Position numbers and translations under genes: made by a program. Of a stretch of 12,720 nucleotides of DNA, positions 1 to 6,400 are shown in pieces; within the stretch, counting starts at the first letter, position 1, and each line of letters begins with the position of its first letter. Source of the stretch: Streptomyces cyaneofuscatus. Lineage in GTDB: Bacteria; Actinomycetota; Actinomycetes; Streptomycetales; Streptomycetaceae. Below the pieces are notes generated by a model, which saw only the letters and a program-made list of their open reading frames with translations, had not been told where the DNA came from and did not search any database. Location of the stretch: assembly GCF_000718135.1 (NCBI RefSeq), contig NZ_JOEM01000043.1, positions 1 through 12,720 of the forward strand, in the 5' to 3' direction.

Positions 1-107
1 CTCCTCCGGAGGAACGACGCACGACCCTACGGGTCGTAAAGACGATAAAGCCCTACGGGCTTTAAACAATTCCTCCGGAATTGTTGGTGAATTCCTCCGG
101 AATTCAC
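1..107. repeat. Telomere-like array of five 3-nt-loop hairpins
   Basis: Five hairpins follow one another, each with a three-base loop: 1-11 (loop 5-7, left arm cut by the window edge), 21-37 (7-bp arms, loop 28-30), 46-64 (8-bp, loop 54-56), 65-85 (9-bp, loop 74-76) and 87-107 (9-bp, loop 96-98). Plus-strand loops are C-TAC-G or C-TCC-G, so the minus strand reads C-GTA-G and C-GGA-G, the very stable C(GNA)G trinucleotide loop. Streptomyces telomeres are known to carry packed palindromes whose 3'-overhang strand folds into such loops. At a left end that strand is the minus strand, which agrees. Identification as telomeric is an inference. No archetypal Streptomyces end sequence was recognised, and the array could be subterminal. 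Confidence 0.6.
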
Positions 108-126
108 GGGGTGAGTGGGCGACTGG

Positions 127-222
127 GGTCCGGCCCGACGCTCCGCGCCGGACCGGGTCGTGACGGGTCGTTGGGTGGGGCTCCTTCCAGCTCCGCCTCC
201 AGGATGAGCCCGCTACGCGGGC
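127..222. repeat. Continuation of hairpins with GCTNCGC motifs
   Basis: Three copies of GCTNCGC lie here: 140-146 (GCTCCGC, inside an 8-bp inverted repeat with arms 127-134 and 147-154), 190-196 (GCTCCGC, no long stem) and 212-218 (GCTACGC, centre of a perfect 6-bp stem 208-222 with loop TAC). GCTNCGC is the central motif reported for telomeric palindromes of actinomycete linear replicons, for example in Rhodococcus. This strengthens the telomere reading of the bases to the left. Confidence 0.5.
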
Positions 223-284
223 GGCTGGCAACGGGGGTCGGGCGGGAGCTTCTCCAACCGGCCAGTGGACTGTGCCTCCTGAGA

Positions 285-378
285 GTGCATCACGATTCGC
301 GCCCGGGTACGGAGTGGAAATCTTCCCTACCTCCATACAAAAGCGATCCGTCCCCGTGCATCACGATGAGGCACGGGG
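285..378. repeat. Direct repeat gtgcatcacgat plus hairpin
   Basis: The 12-mer gtgcatcacgat occurs at 285-296 and again at 356-367, 71 bp apart. The second copy lies within an inverted repeat, ccccgtgc (352-359) and gcacgggg (371-378). It could be a protein-binding site or part of the subtelomeric repeat structure. Confidence 0.45.
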
Positions 379-481
379 TAGAGAGTGGGTTTCTGAACCA
401 CCCCCAGAACGCTTGCTGTCGGAGCCAGACACGCGGATAGAAAAATTAACCGACGCCACCACCAGGAGCCCCGGCCCGAAT

Positions 482-509
482 GCTGCGGCGACCATCGGTC
501 GACCGCAGC
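482..509. repeat. Long hairpin with 3-nt loop
   Basis: Arms 482-493 and 497-509 pair over 12 bp with a single bulged A at 502 and the three-base loop ATC (494-496). Its style resembles the hairpins at the window start, although the minus-strand loop GAT is not a GNA loop. It is the last strong hairpin before the first gene. Confidence 0.45.
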
Positions 510-670
510 GCTCTTAGCCAGCGCAGCGCCCCGCCGGTTCCGATTCTGCAACCACACCCACCCTCCATTCACCCATCAAATCAAAAAAGCGGGATAGGGC
601 AGCAGAACTTGATGCAGCATAGAACCAGGCCACACCCCCCGGAAGGGATTCTTTCACCATTTACCAAATG

Positions 671-2647
671 TCAGCCGGTAGGAGTCATCAGTCGGTCTCG
701 GATATCCCGGTAAAGGTGGGAGATCTCATGAGGGATGGGGTGTTGGCTAGCGAAAGCGGTCCCTAGTCTGGGTTTACTTCGTTCCGCGCTGAGCTGTTGC
801 ATTAGCTGCGGATTCAATTTCTTAAGGTATGCCTCGAATTCCCCGGAATGTGATCCAGGGCCTCCGAAAGTGTCAGCCATGCTAAATACGCCGTTACTCC
901 TCCAGAAACCCTGCCATTCACCGAAAGCGGGTGCCACGCTGTCGGGTTCTGCTGCGGGGAGAAGCGATTGATCCTTTAGCTGTCGGTGCAAGCTACTTCC
1001 TGGGTATAGGGCAGGACCATCCGCGATAACAGCCCATGGAATATTAAAAGCCTCCAGAAACTGGATATAGCGGCCGAACGCTCTATCTCCGCCAACGTCG
1101 ATGAGCGCAATGTTGGCGCTGCTCGGCGACTGGCTGCTTTCTTCCCACCATGTGCCGAGGCTGCCGACTTCGGTTGCTCCTTCGCACAGTACGGCGCCGG
1201 CACAAAAAAGCAGAGCGCGTGTGTCACGCAAACCTAGAACCTGCAACCAGCGTGCTTGCTCCTTGGGGTCAAGCTGTCTCACGCGATGGGCACTGCTGCC
1301 GCCCCTGAGCGAGAGAGAAAGGCGCAGAATGCGAGACAGGTCGTCGGGCGCTGACACAGGCACTAGATCCGCGCTGTGGGTGATGAGCAGGCACTGAGTG
1401 TCGTCGGGAGTTGTTTGAGCGATTCGACGTTGAAGAGTGGGTTCGATATGTACGCCAGGCTCGTCTAGTACGATGACGCGTCCGGGGTCTCCAACGAGAA
1501 TGGTGCTGAGGAACAGTGCCTCTTGTCGTCCTGCACCCGAGAACGCGATCGGGTATTCATAGTCGCCCTCAGAAACTGTGACATCAATCAGCAGATTTCC
1601 CGGCTGCAGAGGATCAGGAGTAGCCTGGACGTCGAATCCAGTGCCTACGAGCTCTCTAAATCGCTTTTGGATTCGCTGGTAGCGCTGCCGCAGAAGAAGT
1701 GGGCCGTTTTTAAGCCGGTACAGTTCGGAGGGGACCTGGCTGCCGTCCTGGAGATCGGCTTGTCTTCCAACGCTCGGCAGGCTGAACGAGCGATCTAGCG
1801 GCAAGCGACGATTGTCGGTCAGTACAATGCCACGCTGAAGAACGGCGTGAAGAATGTGAGTGAAGTTTACCTGGCGCGGTTCGTTTATATCCCATCCCAG
1901 AAGCGTGTGCAGATCCCGAACGCTGTTCAGGATAGGAGCTCCGGTGTCGTGCGCATGTGTTTGTAGAGCGATCGGATGGTTGAGGTTTTTAAATATCTCC
2001 ATGAAGTCAAGCTTCGGACCTGTCGCCCTATGTTTGATTTCGTCATCAGGAAATACGCGACTCCACGCGTCTTGCAAAGTGAGCCTCTGAGCTGCAGTTT
2101 CACCGATGGCACGCAGCGCTGTGTTCCCACCGAATAGGTCGATGTCCCAGGCCGACTCAAGGCCCTGCGCCGAGTAGTGCCATCTGGCCCGCCAGCGAGG
2201 CTGTGATCCTTCGTCATAATCCACTACGAGGGATCCGCGGAGCAGAAGGTGCGCGCTTTCGGGGATCAGGCGCTGGCGGGCGTCCCGGTCCCGCCATACT
2301 GGATGTACGCGGCCCTGTGCCAACCGCGCATCCTCGCTCGACGCATAGGCGGCGCAGATGAAGGTGGCGACAAGTTCCTGTTCCCAGGACTGGTCCATCT
2401 CAACGTCCAGGGTCAGTTGAAAAGCGCGTGCCCCGTGCCGAGGAGCTCGCGTGTACAGGTCTAGCCGGTCCTGGACTGCCGAGCCGGCGTGGGAGGCCAC
2501 CACAAGACGAGCCACGTCGATGATGCGCCCGAGATTCGACTTGCCCACTGCATTGGGGCCGGTCACCACCGTCGTACCTGCATCCAACGGCAAGTCAAGC
2601 GTAGTGAATGACATGAACCCGCGTGCTCTGATGCGCGTAATTTTCAA
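671..2647 (-). CDS. OLD-family ATPase with TOPRIM domain
   Basis: This 658-residue protein has an ABC/SMC-type ATPase followed by a TOPRIM nuclease domain, the layout of OLD (overcoming lysogenization defect) proteins. Visible motifs, numbered from the TTG start, are Walker A GPNAVGKSN (30-38), the ABC signature FSGAGRQE (369-376), Walker B VIVLDEP (391-397), the switch LLITHS (420-425), and a TOPRIM with CEGATE (488-493), IDVGG (516-520) and VIAD (540-543). OLD proteins are ATP-regulated DNA nucleases used in phage defence and DNA processing. TTG at 2647 is preferred over the ATG at 2698 because AAAGGGGAGG lies 7 nt upstream and the protein then begins directly with KITRIRARGF, the usual first strand. 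The TOPRIM DxD is replaced by ADGPA, so metal binding may be altered. No UvrD-like (GajB) partner is next to it, so it looks like a stand-alone OLD. Base composition is visibly less GC-rich than its neighbours, suggesting transfer. Confidence 0.9.
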   Translation of the reverse strand: MKITRIRARGFMSFTTLDLPLDAGTTVVTGPNAVGKSNLGRIIDVARLVVASHAGSAVQDRLDLYTRAPRHGARAFQLTLDVEMDQSWEQELVATFICAAYASSEDARLAQGRVHPVWRDRDARQRLIPESAHLLLRGSLVVDYDEGSQPRWRARWHYSAQGLESAWDIDLFGGNTALRAIGETAAQRLTLQDAWSRVFPDDEIKHRATGPKLDFMEIFKNLNHPIALQTHAHDTGAPILNSVRDLHTLLGWDINEPRQVNFTHILHAVLQRGIVLTDNRRLPLDRSFSLPSVGRQADLQDGSQVPSELYRLKNGPLLLRQRYQRIQKRFRELVGTGFDVQATPDPLQPGNLLIDVTVSEGDYEYPIAFSGAGRQEALFLSTILVGDPGRVIVLDEPGVHIEPTLQRRIAQTTPDDTQCLLITHSADLVPVSAPDDLSRILRLSLSLRGGSSAHRVRQLDPKEQARWLQVLGLRDTRALLFCAGAVLCEGATEVGSLGTWWEESSQSPSSANIALIDVGGDRAFGRYIQFLEAFNIPWAVIADGPALYPGSSLHRQLKDQSLLPAAEPDSVAPAFGEWQGFWRSNGVFSMADTFGGPGSHSGEFEAYLKKLNPQLMQQLSAERSKPRLGTAFASQHPIPHEISHLYRDIRDRLMTPTG

Positions 2648-2654
2648 TGCCCCG

Positions 2655-2664
2655 CCTCCCCTTT
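2655..2664 (-). promoter_or_regulatory. Shine-Dalgarno setting the TTG start
   Basis: On the minus strand AAAGGGGAGG lies 7 nt before TTG 2647-2645. It is a strong actinomycete ribosome binding site and decides the start of the OLD gene. The upstream ATG at 2698 has no such site. Confidence 0.7.
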
Positions 2665-2672
2665 GAAGCGGC

Positions 2673-2702
2673 ATCATGTCAGAGCAGCAGGCAACCACTC
2701 AA
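2673..2702 (-). promoter_or_regulatory. Possible promoter of the OLD gene
   Basis: On the minus strand TTGAGT (2702-2697) and CATGAT (2678-2673) are 18 nt apart, each matching four of six bases of the -35 and -10 consensus. Transcription would begin about 20 nt before the TTG start. The match is weak. Confidence 0.25.
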
Positions 2703-2837
2703 AAGGTGCTCTGGGCGACGCTCGGCATCCATCGAGCTCGTCCGCGCGGTCCCTTCCGTCCGCGCGTAGCGCCCCGCAGTTGTCAACGGTCCGGGAGGGG
2801 AGTTGCCGGTATGGCGCGGAGGTGACGGCAGCCGCGG

Positions 2838-2881
2838 TTGACGCTCCGATTCTTGAAGATCTATGAGTCACATGATCTATG
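2838..2881 (+). promoter_or_regulatory. Possible promoter with 8-bp direct repeats
   Basis: TTGACG at 2838-2843 is followed 18 nt later by TATGAG (2862-2867), a plausible promoter for the rightward HTH gene. GATCTATG occurs at 2858-2865 and 2874-2881, a 16-bp period that covers the -10 and presumed start point, as an operator would. The leader to the ATG at 3068 would be about 190 nt. Confidence 0.3.
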
Positions 2882-3067
2882 CCTGGAGCGTCTAGGGGTC
2901 TCAGAAGTTCCGCCCCGATGTACCACCCGATGGCGTGAGACCGACCGCACATGGGGGCTGGCTGCGGGCGCAGCGACAGGGAGCTCACCTGGGCGCAGTT
3001 GCAAGTATCTAGCTCTGCCGCGGGGTCACCCGTTGGCAGGATGCCCTCAACACGGAGTGGAGGGGGC

Positions 3068-3796
3068 ATGGTCAAGGGTCCGTACAGCCATGGGAAGACG
3101 AAGGCGGAGGTGGCGGGTGAGCTGCGCGTCTACTTGGTGCGCATCAACCGCCGTCGCAGCAGATTCCGGTGCGCGGAGCAGAGGTACTTGCAGGAGGTTC
3201 GACGGCATGTCGTGGAGGCGGTGACCTCGGGGATCAACGTGGAGGAGGTGGCTGCCGCGGCCGGCTACACCCCGAAGACCGTCGCGCGCTGGGTGGCGAA
3301 GCGAAGAGTCGAGGCGCGCGGCTTACCTGTTGAGAGGGCGCAGGAGCGGCTTGTGCGGATCGGGGAGCGTCGGCGTCGTCTGTCGCAGACGGAGTTGAAG
3401 ATCTCGGCCAGGGCGCGGTCGTCGGTGCGGCGAGCTATGGAGGTGGGGCTTTCCGCTCGGGAGTTCGCTGACATCACCGGGTACACCACGAAGACGGTTG
3501 ACCGGTGGTTCGAGTCGGCTTTGCAGGCTCTGGAGCAGGCGGCGCGGCAGCGGGAGGTCGCGCAGGCGCGGCGGGGGAAGCGTAGGAGGCCGCCTCAGCA
3601 TCTGTCGCCGGCAGAGCGTGCTGAGTGGCTTGCGCAGAGGGAGCGGAGGCGTACGGCTGTGATGCAGAAGAACGGTTTCCGGGTGAAGCCGGTGCGCTCT
3701 CCGGTGGTTGGGCTGGGGGTGGGTGAGGTGGCGCGGTTGCCGAAAACACCGTGGAAGAAGACTTCGAAACCGAGTCGAAAGCGCAAGAAGAAGTGA
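3068..3796 (+). CDS. Very basic protein with two similar HTH motifs
   Basis: This 242-residue protein is extremely rich in Arg and Lys and ends in a Lys/Arg tail (about 226-242). Two HTH segments resemble each other: about 56-76 contains GYTPKTVARW and about 127-147 contains GYTTKTVDRW, so an internal duplication is likely. A third basic stretch (160-200) contains KRRRPPQHLSPAERAEW. No catalytic motif or membrane segment is visible, so nucleic-acid binding is the only supported role. The ATG at 3068 is chosen over the ATG at 2951 because GGAGTGGAGG ends 4 nt upstream and the preceding 39 codons look non-coding. It lies ~3 kb from the hairpin array, divergent from the OLD gene. It does not look like the telomere proteins Tpg or Tap, but an unrelated terminal or telomere-binding protein is a possibility (inference only). 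Confidence 0.85.
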   Translation: MVKGPYSHGKTKAEVAGELRVYLVRINRRRSRFRCAEQRYLQEVRRHVVEAVTSGINVEEVAAAAGYTPKTVARWVAKRRVEARGLPVERAQERLVRIGERRRRLSQTELKISARARSSVRRAMEVGLSAREFADITGYTTKTVDRWFESALQALEQAARQREVAQARRGKRRRPPQHLSPAERAEWLAQRERRRTAVMQKNGFRVKPVRSPVVGLGVGEVARLPKTPWKKTSKPSRKRKKK

Positions 3797-4022
3797 GCTG
3801 CGTCACAGGTGCCTCCCGCGCGCGCGGACGCGTAACCGTCATGGTAATCGCTACCGGCAGGTAAGTCGTCTGGCAGAGCCCTGAGCTGACGGTTCGTTTG
3901 GGGCTACTGTCACATCCACTTCCGCAGCGATGCGTGGTCCCGATCCGTCAGGAACGCGGCCGGACACCGCCCGTTGCTGCGGGGGTGCCGACATGTCACT
4001 TGACCGATTGGGAGGTGTTCTT

Positions 4023-4208
4023 TTGCTCATGCCTACCGGCTCCGAGAAGAACGAGGAGGACCTTGCGTCCGAGAACGCAACGGGCCGGGAGGACCGCAGG
4101 AGGCGGCAGGGTCTCGTCAGCATGACGATGCTCGCGCTGCTGATCGGCTTTGCAACCGGAGCCGGCGAGCAACTCGCTGAACTGCTCGCGAAGGTTCTGG
4201 GCGCCTAA
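4023..4208 (+). CDS. Small single-helix membrane peptide
   Basis: This 61-residue product has a charged N-terminal half rich in Glu, Asp and Arg (about residues 6-30, ending DRRRRQG) and a hydrophobic C-terminal helix, MTMLALLIGFATGAGEQ onward. TTG at 4023 is chosen because GGAGG (4011-4015) lies 7 nt upstream. The ATG at 4029 would be 13 nt away, and an in-frame ATG at 3993 has only a poor site. Third codon positions are mostly G or C, as in the neighbouring genes. No family was recognised. It is likely monocistronic, with a hairpin 8 nt after its stop. Over-calling of a short frame is possible. Confidence 0.5.
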   Translation: MLMPTGSEKNEEDLASENATGREDRRRRQGLVSMTMLALLIGFATGAGEQLAELLAKVLGA

Positions 4209-4216
4209 CGCGGCGA

Positions 4217-4244
4217 GCCCCCTCGTGTCTCACCACTCGGGGGC
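4217..4244 (+). terminator. Hairpin after the small membrane peptide gene
   Basis: GCCCCC (4217-4222) pairs with GGGGGC (4239-4244), with an inner GTG/CAC stem (4225-4227, 4234-4236) across a small internal loop. It starts 8 nt after the stop codon. It has no U tract, which is common for actinomycete terminators. Confidence 0.45.
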
Positions 4245-4267
4245 CCACCTGCGGTGTCCTTCACTGG

Positions 4268-4311
4268 TGGCGGAACCCGTCTTCTCATTCCACTGACGGC
4301 GGGTTTCGCCA
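4268..4311. repeat. 12-bp inverted repeat
   Basis: Arms 4268-4279 (tggcggaacccg) and 4300-4311 (cgggtttcgcca) match at 11 of 12 positions with a 20-nt loop. It may be a second terminator or a remnant of a mobile-element end. Confidence 0.35.
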
Positions 4312-4572
4312 CGCTGGCACACGCTACGGAAGTGTAGGAGCGAAGAGAAGACTCCCCGTACCCCGCCCTGACGGGATCTTGTACCTGAATCCGACTGACC
4401 GCCTCTAGAAGCCCCGCCGGGGCCTTGCAGCCCCAGGGGGGCCGCGGGGCGGCGTTCGAGGCCCTGAGAGCCGCTGGGCGCCTTGCCCCTCCCATCCCGC
4501 AAAACAGGGACGTCGACCACCGGCCGACGCCGCCGAAGCGGGAGGAGTGGCGCGGCGGCCCCGCCCACGAAT

Positions 4573-4740
4573 TCAGCGCAGCCTACGTCCACGATGCGCT
4601 CCGGCGCTCTCGAGGAACACGACCAGGTCGTGGTCGCTGTAGGCGGTGCCAAGGATCTCGTCCCGGCCGCGGCTGTGCACAGTGACCCGCCGGCCACCCG
4701 AGACGGAAGGCCGGTGCACAACGATCAGCGCACTGGTCAC
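4573..4740 (-). pseudogene. Small actinomycete hypothetical, probably frameshifted
   Basis: Reading leftward from GTG 4740 gives a 55-residue peptide containing GGRRVTVHS, DEILGTAYSDHD and VVFLESAG. This resembles a widespread family of ~60-residue Streptomyces hypotheticals with RRVTVH...LGTAxSDxDLVEFLRRAG followed by P(D/E)xxxDDPxxVEWxGG. Here the frame after ESAG runs to HRGRRLR and stops. Another frame at the same place reads PERIVDVGCAEFVGG, which looks like the expected tail. A one- or two-base indel near 4606-4616 would explain this. The family resemblance is from memory. The function is unknown, and it could still be an intact short peptide. The upstream site GGGAAG is weak. Confidence 0.4.
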
Positions 4741-5347
4741 GCTTCCCAGCGTGCCCCGCTCCGGTTCGGGACGCGAGGGAGACCGAGACCCCGTTCCTCG
4801 GCCGCTGCGGGCTAGGTCTGCGGGGTCTGCGGGGCTTGTTCGTCCGCGGCACCGGTCCCAAGGGCCCGACGCGCGCCTCCGCTCCCCGGGAGGCGGGACC
4901 CGACCACCCCACGCGATCGGAGCTCAACAAGGTCCGGCAGGCGTACGCCGGGCAGGGCATCGCTGATGTCGGCTTCGGCTGCACGGATACTGCTGGGCCC
5001 GGAAGCTTCGGGCCCTGCGCCAAGGGCGCGGCGAGTGGTCACGAGAGCATCGTAGGAGCGCCAAGCACCGTGCAGGCCGCGAACGGTGAGGCGACCTGAT
5101 ACGGGCCGGCTGCGGACCGATTGCCGCCCTCCCGTGCCCGAAATCGGGATGTGCGGCATGATCGGACACTGCCGGACCGGCGAACACTCCTCGCCGGTCC
5201 AGCACCACCTCCACGGGCCACCGTGACGGGAAGCCGCCACCGGGAAGCCCGAGGCGCGGCCCGGTGACAGGTCGACGTCACGGCGTGAATCTGACCCGAG
5301 TCCTGACCCGTCCAGGTCACAGCCCTGCGGGCAAGCCTGCCCGGCCC

Positions 5348-5382
5348 CTGGGCAAGCCCTCCCCCGAGAAGGGCTTGCCCAG
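5348..5382 (-). terminator. Perfect 13-bp terminator stem
   Basis: ctgggcaagccct (5348-5360) pairs exactly with agggcttgcccag (5370-5382) around a 9-nt loop. It lies 14 nt past the stop of the minus-strand gene 5570-5397, so it most likely ends that transcript. There is no T run. Confidence 0.7.
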
Positions 5383-5396
5383 CAGCGAACTGGGTG

Positions 5397-5570
5397 TCAC
5401 CGGATCACGATCGGGACGACGACGGCCACGATCACGGTCATGCCGCCGAGGCCGACGAGCCTCGGGGTGGCCGCCTTCGGGTAGCGGTGCGCGAGGTCGA
5501 TGAGCAGGGCCACGACCAGGACGACGACGAGGACCAGGAGCACGGCGACGAGCAGGGTGAGCGAGGACAT
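5397..5570 (-). CDS. 57-residue two-helix membrane protein
   Basis: The product is MSSLTLLVAVLLVLVVV onward, almost entirely two hydrophobic helices (about 3-25 and 41-56) joined by a short basic loop DLAHRYPKAATPR, and it ends IVIR. The ATG at 5570 has a strong AAGGAGA site at 5585-5579, 8 nt upstream, so the longer in-frame extension to 5816 is not used. A perfect terminator stem follows. No family was recognised. Small bitopic or hairpin membrane proteins like this can be subunits, toxins or regulators, but nothing here decides. A broken possible relative lies at about 6080-6250. Confidence 0.8.
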   Translation of the reverse strand: MSSLTLLVAVLLVLVVVLVVALLIDLAHRYPKAATPRLVGLGGMTVIVAVVVPIVIR

Positions 5571-5655
5571 GACGGTGTTCTCCTTCGAGGGGTGAAAGGG
5601 GCGCTCCGGGTGAGCGCGGGGACAACAGTCCGCACCGGCCGCCAGCCATTCAATA

Positions 5656-5665
5656 GTTCGCGAAC
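5656..5665. promoter_or_regulatory. Palindrome upstream of the membrane protein gene
   Basis: GTTCGCGAAC is a perfect 10-bp palindrome about 86 nt upstream of the ATG at 5570. On the minus strand it is followed at once by CTATTGA, a poor -10 candidate. It could be an operator, but no -35 is obvious. Confidence 0.25.
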
Positions 5666-5696
5666 ATCCGATCCGAGCCCGGCCCGGGGGCCGGTG

Positions 5697-6055
5697 ACGA
5701 GGTGTCGGGGCGGATTCGCGAGGACTGGACAACCGGGGTGGTCGTGCGCTGTGGCAGCACCATGCGGCGCGGCCGGGTAAGCGGCGCAAGTCCCGTCCGG
5801 CGGGACTCATGGGCAACTAGGGGGGCTGGTTCTCTGGGGCGGGACGTAGGCCGGGCGGGACTGCTGGCAGCACACTGCACTGCGGCGGGGTAAGCCGCGC
5901 AACCCCCGTTGTTCTGGGAGGCCGGTCCGGTGTCGGGCGGGTGGTGGGACGGATTCGCGGTGGCTGGACAGTCGGTTGGTTCGGACTGGTGGGAGCACTC
6001 TGCGGCGGAGAGGGGTTAGTCCCGCAAGCCCCCGCCGGGCGGGCTGCTGACAACA
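5697..6055. repeat. Three degenerate ~113-125 bp tandem repeats
   Basis: Three units share a common core. GG(C/G)AGCAC at 5753, 5866 and 5991 is followed by TGCGGCG at 5763, 5881 and 6001. A GGTAAGC/GGTTAGTC segment and CGCAA then follow (5785-5789, 5898-5902, 6023-6027). Units 1 and 3 also share GGTGTCGGG (5701, 5929) and CGGATTCGCG (5711-5720, 5950-5959). The first unit contains a 7-bp hairpin (5789-5795/5801-5807). Spacing between cores is 113 and 125 bp. No reading frame is preserved across the units, so they are not a repeated protein domain. The role is unknown: structured RNA, a binding-site cluster, or relics of a small element. Confidence 0.55.
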
Positions 6056-6079
6056 CCGTGAAGGGGCAGGGCAGTGGTG

Positions 6080-6250
6080 GGCGACAGCGCCACAACACCG
6101 ACTTCACCGCCCCCGTCACGGTGCGGGCAGGCACCACCATGGTGAGGACGAGCACCACCAGGAGCGCGGCTCTGCCGCCGCGTGCGGACCGGCGACGAAC
6201 ACGACGACAGCGAGGGCCAGGAGCATGAGGGCAAGCAAGGCGAGCAATGG
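6080..6250 (-). pseudogene. Broken small membrane-protein gene
   Basis: On the minus strand one frame (from about 6247) encodes the hydrophobic helix LLALLALMLLALAVVVFVAG. A second frame (from about 6170) encodes RAALLVVLVLTMVVPARTV. Joined by a frameshift near 6175-6190 they would form a two-helix membrane protein like the one at 5570-5397. Neither frame alone has a good start or a sensible tail. The resemblance is in architecture, not clear sequence identity, so this is tentative. Confidence 0.3.
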
Positions 6251-6400
6251 CAGGGGTATCCAGACAGTGGGTAGAGCCGTGCCGGAGGGCGCACCTGGAC
6301 ACGCTGGACGGGACTCGGCCGCGGTTCCGCAGACCTGCTGATGGCCACCGTGTGGTCGAACTAGGCTGAAGTCCTTATCTGTTGGATGCGGGGGGATGCC

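Larger units (their letters stand above)
108..670. other. Gene-free subterminal stretch
   Basis: No reading frame here has a good ribosome binding site together with coding-like composition. Apart from the hairpins, GCTNCGC motifs and the gtgcatcacgat repeat listed separately, nothing is seen. The stretch 540-670 is less GC-rich than its surroundings and lies just downstream of the minus-strand OLD gene; no clear terminator stem was found there. Confidence 0.5.
2648..3067. other. Divergent intergenic region
   Basis: This 420-bp stretch separates the minus-strand OLD gene from the plus-strand HTH gene. It holds the two candidate promoters and the GATCTATG repeats. The open frames crossing it have no good ribosome binding site and no recognisable protein. 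Confidence 0.5.
4245..5347. other. Gene-poor stretch
   Basis: No long convincing gene is seen. The minus-strand frame 5240-4812 (GTG start, 142 residues) stays open with moderately GC-rich third positions, but it has no recognisable domain or clear ribosome binding site and may be decayed sequence. Small hairpins occur at 4995-5015 (gggcccg/cgggccc) and 5017-5029 (gcgcc/ggcgc, loop aag). A short gene remnant at 4573-4740 is listed separately. The region looks like degraded accessory DNA. Confidence 0.4.
5571..6400. other. Non-coding stretch before the NLR pair
   Basis: These 830 bp hold the palindrome at 5656, the three tandem repeats and the broken membrane-peptide gene. No intact gene was found. 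Immediately before the effector gene, TAGGCT (6362-6367) could serve as a -10, but no -35 at proper spacing was seen. Confidence 0.4.

Noticed and set aside
81..440. 119-residue frame across the hairpin region
   Set aside because: It runs through the palindromes, has no ribosome binding site, and its composition is not coding-like.
2781..2786. Perfect TTGACA on the minus strand as the OLD promoter -35
   Set aside because: No acceptable -10 lies 16-18 nt downstream; the sequence there is GC-only.
2674..3075. 133-residue minus-strand frame in the divergent region
   Set aside because: It overlaps the OLD gene's promoter and ribosome binding site region and has no recognisable domain.
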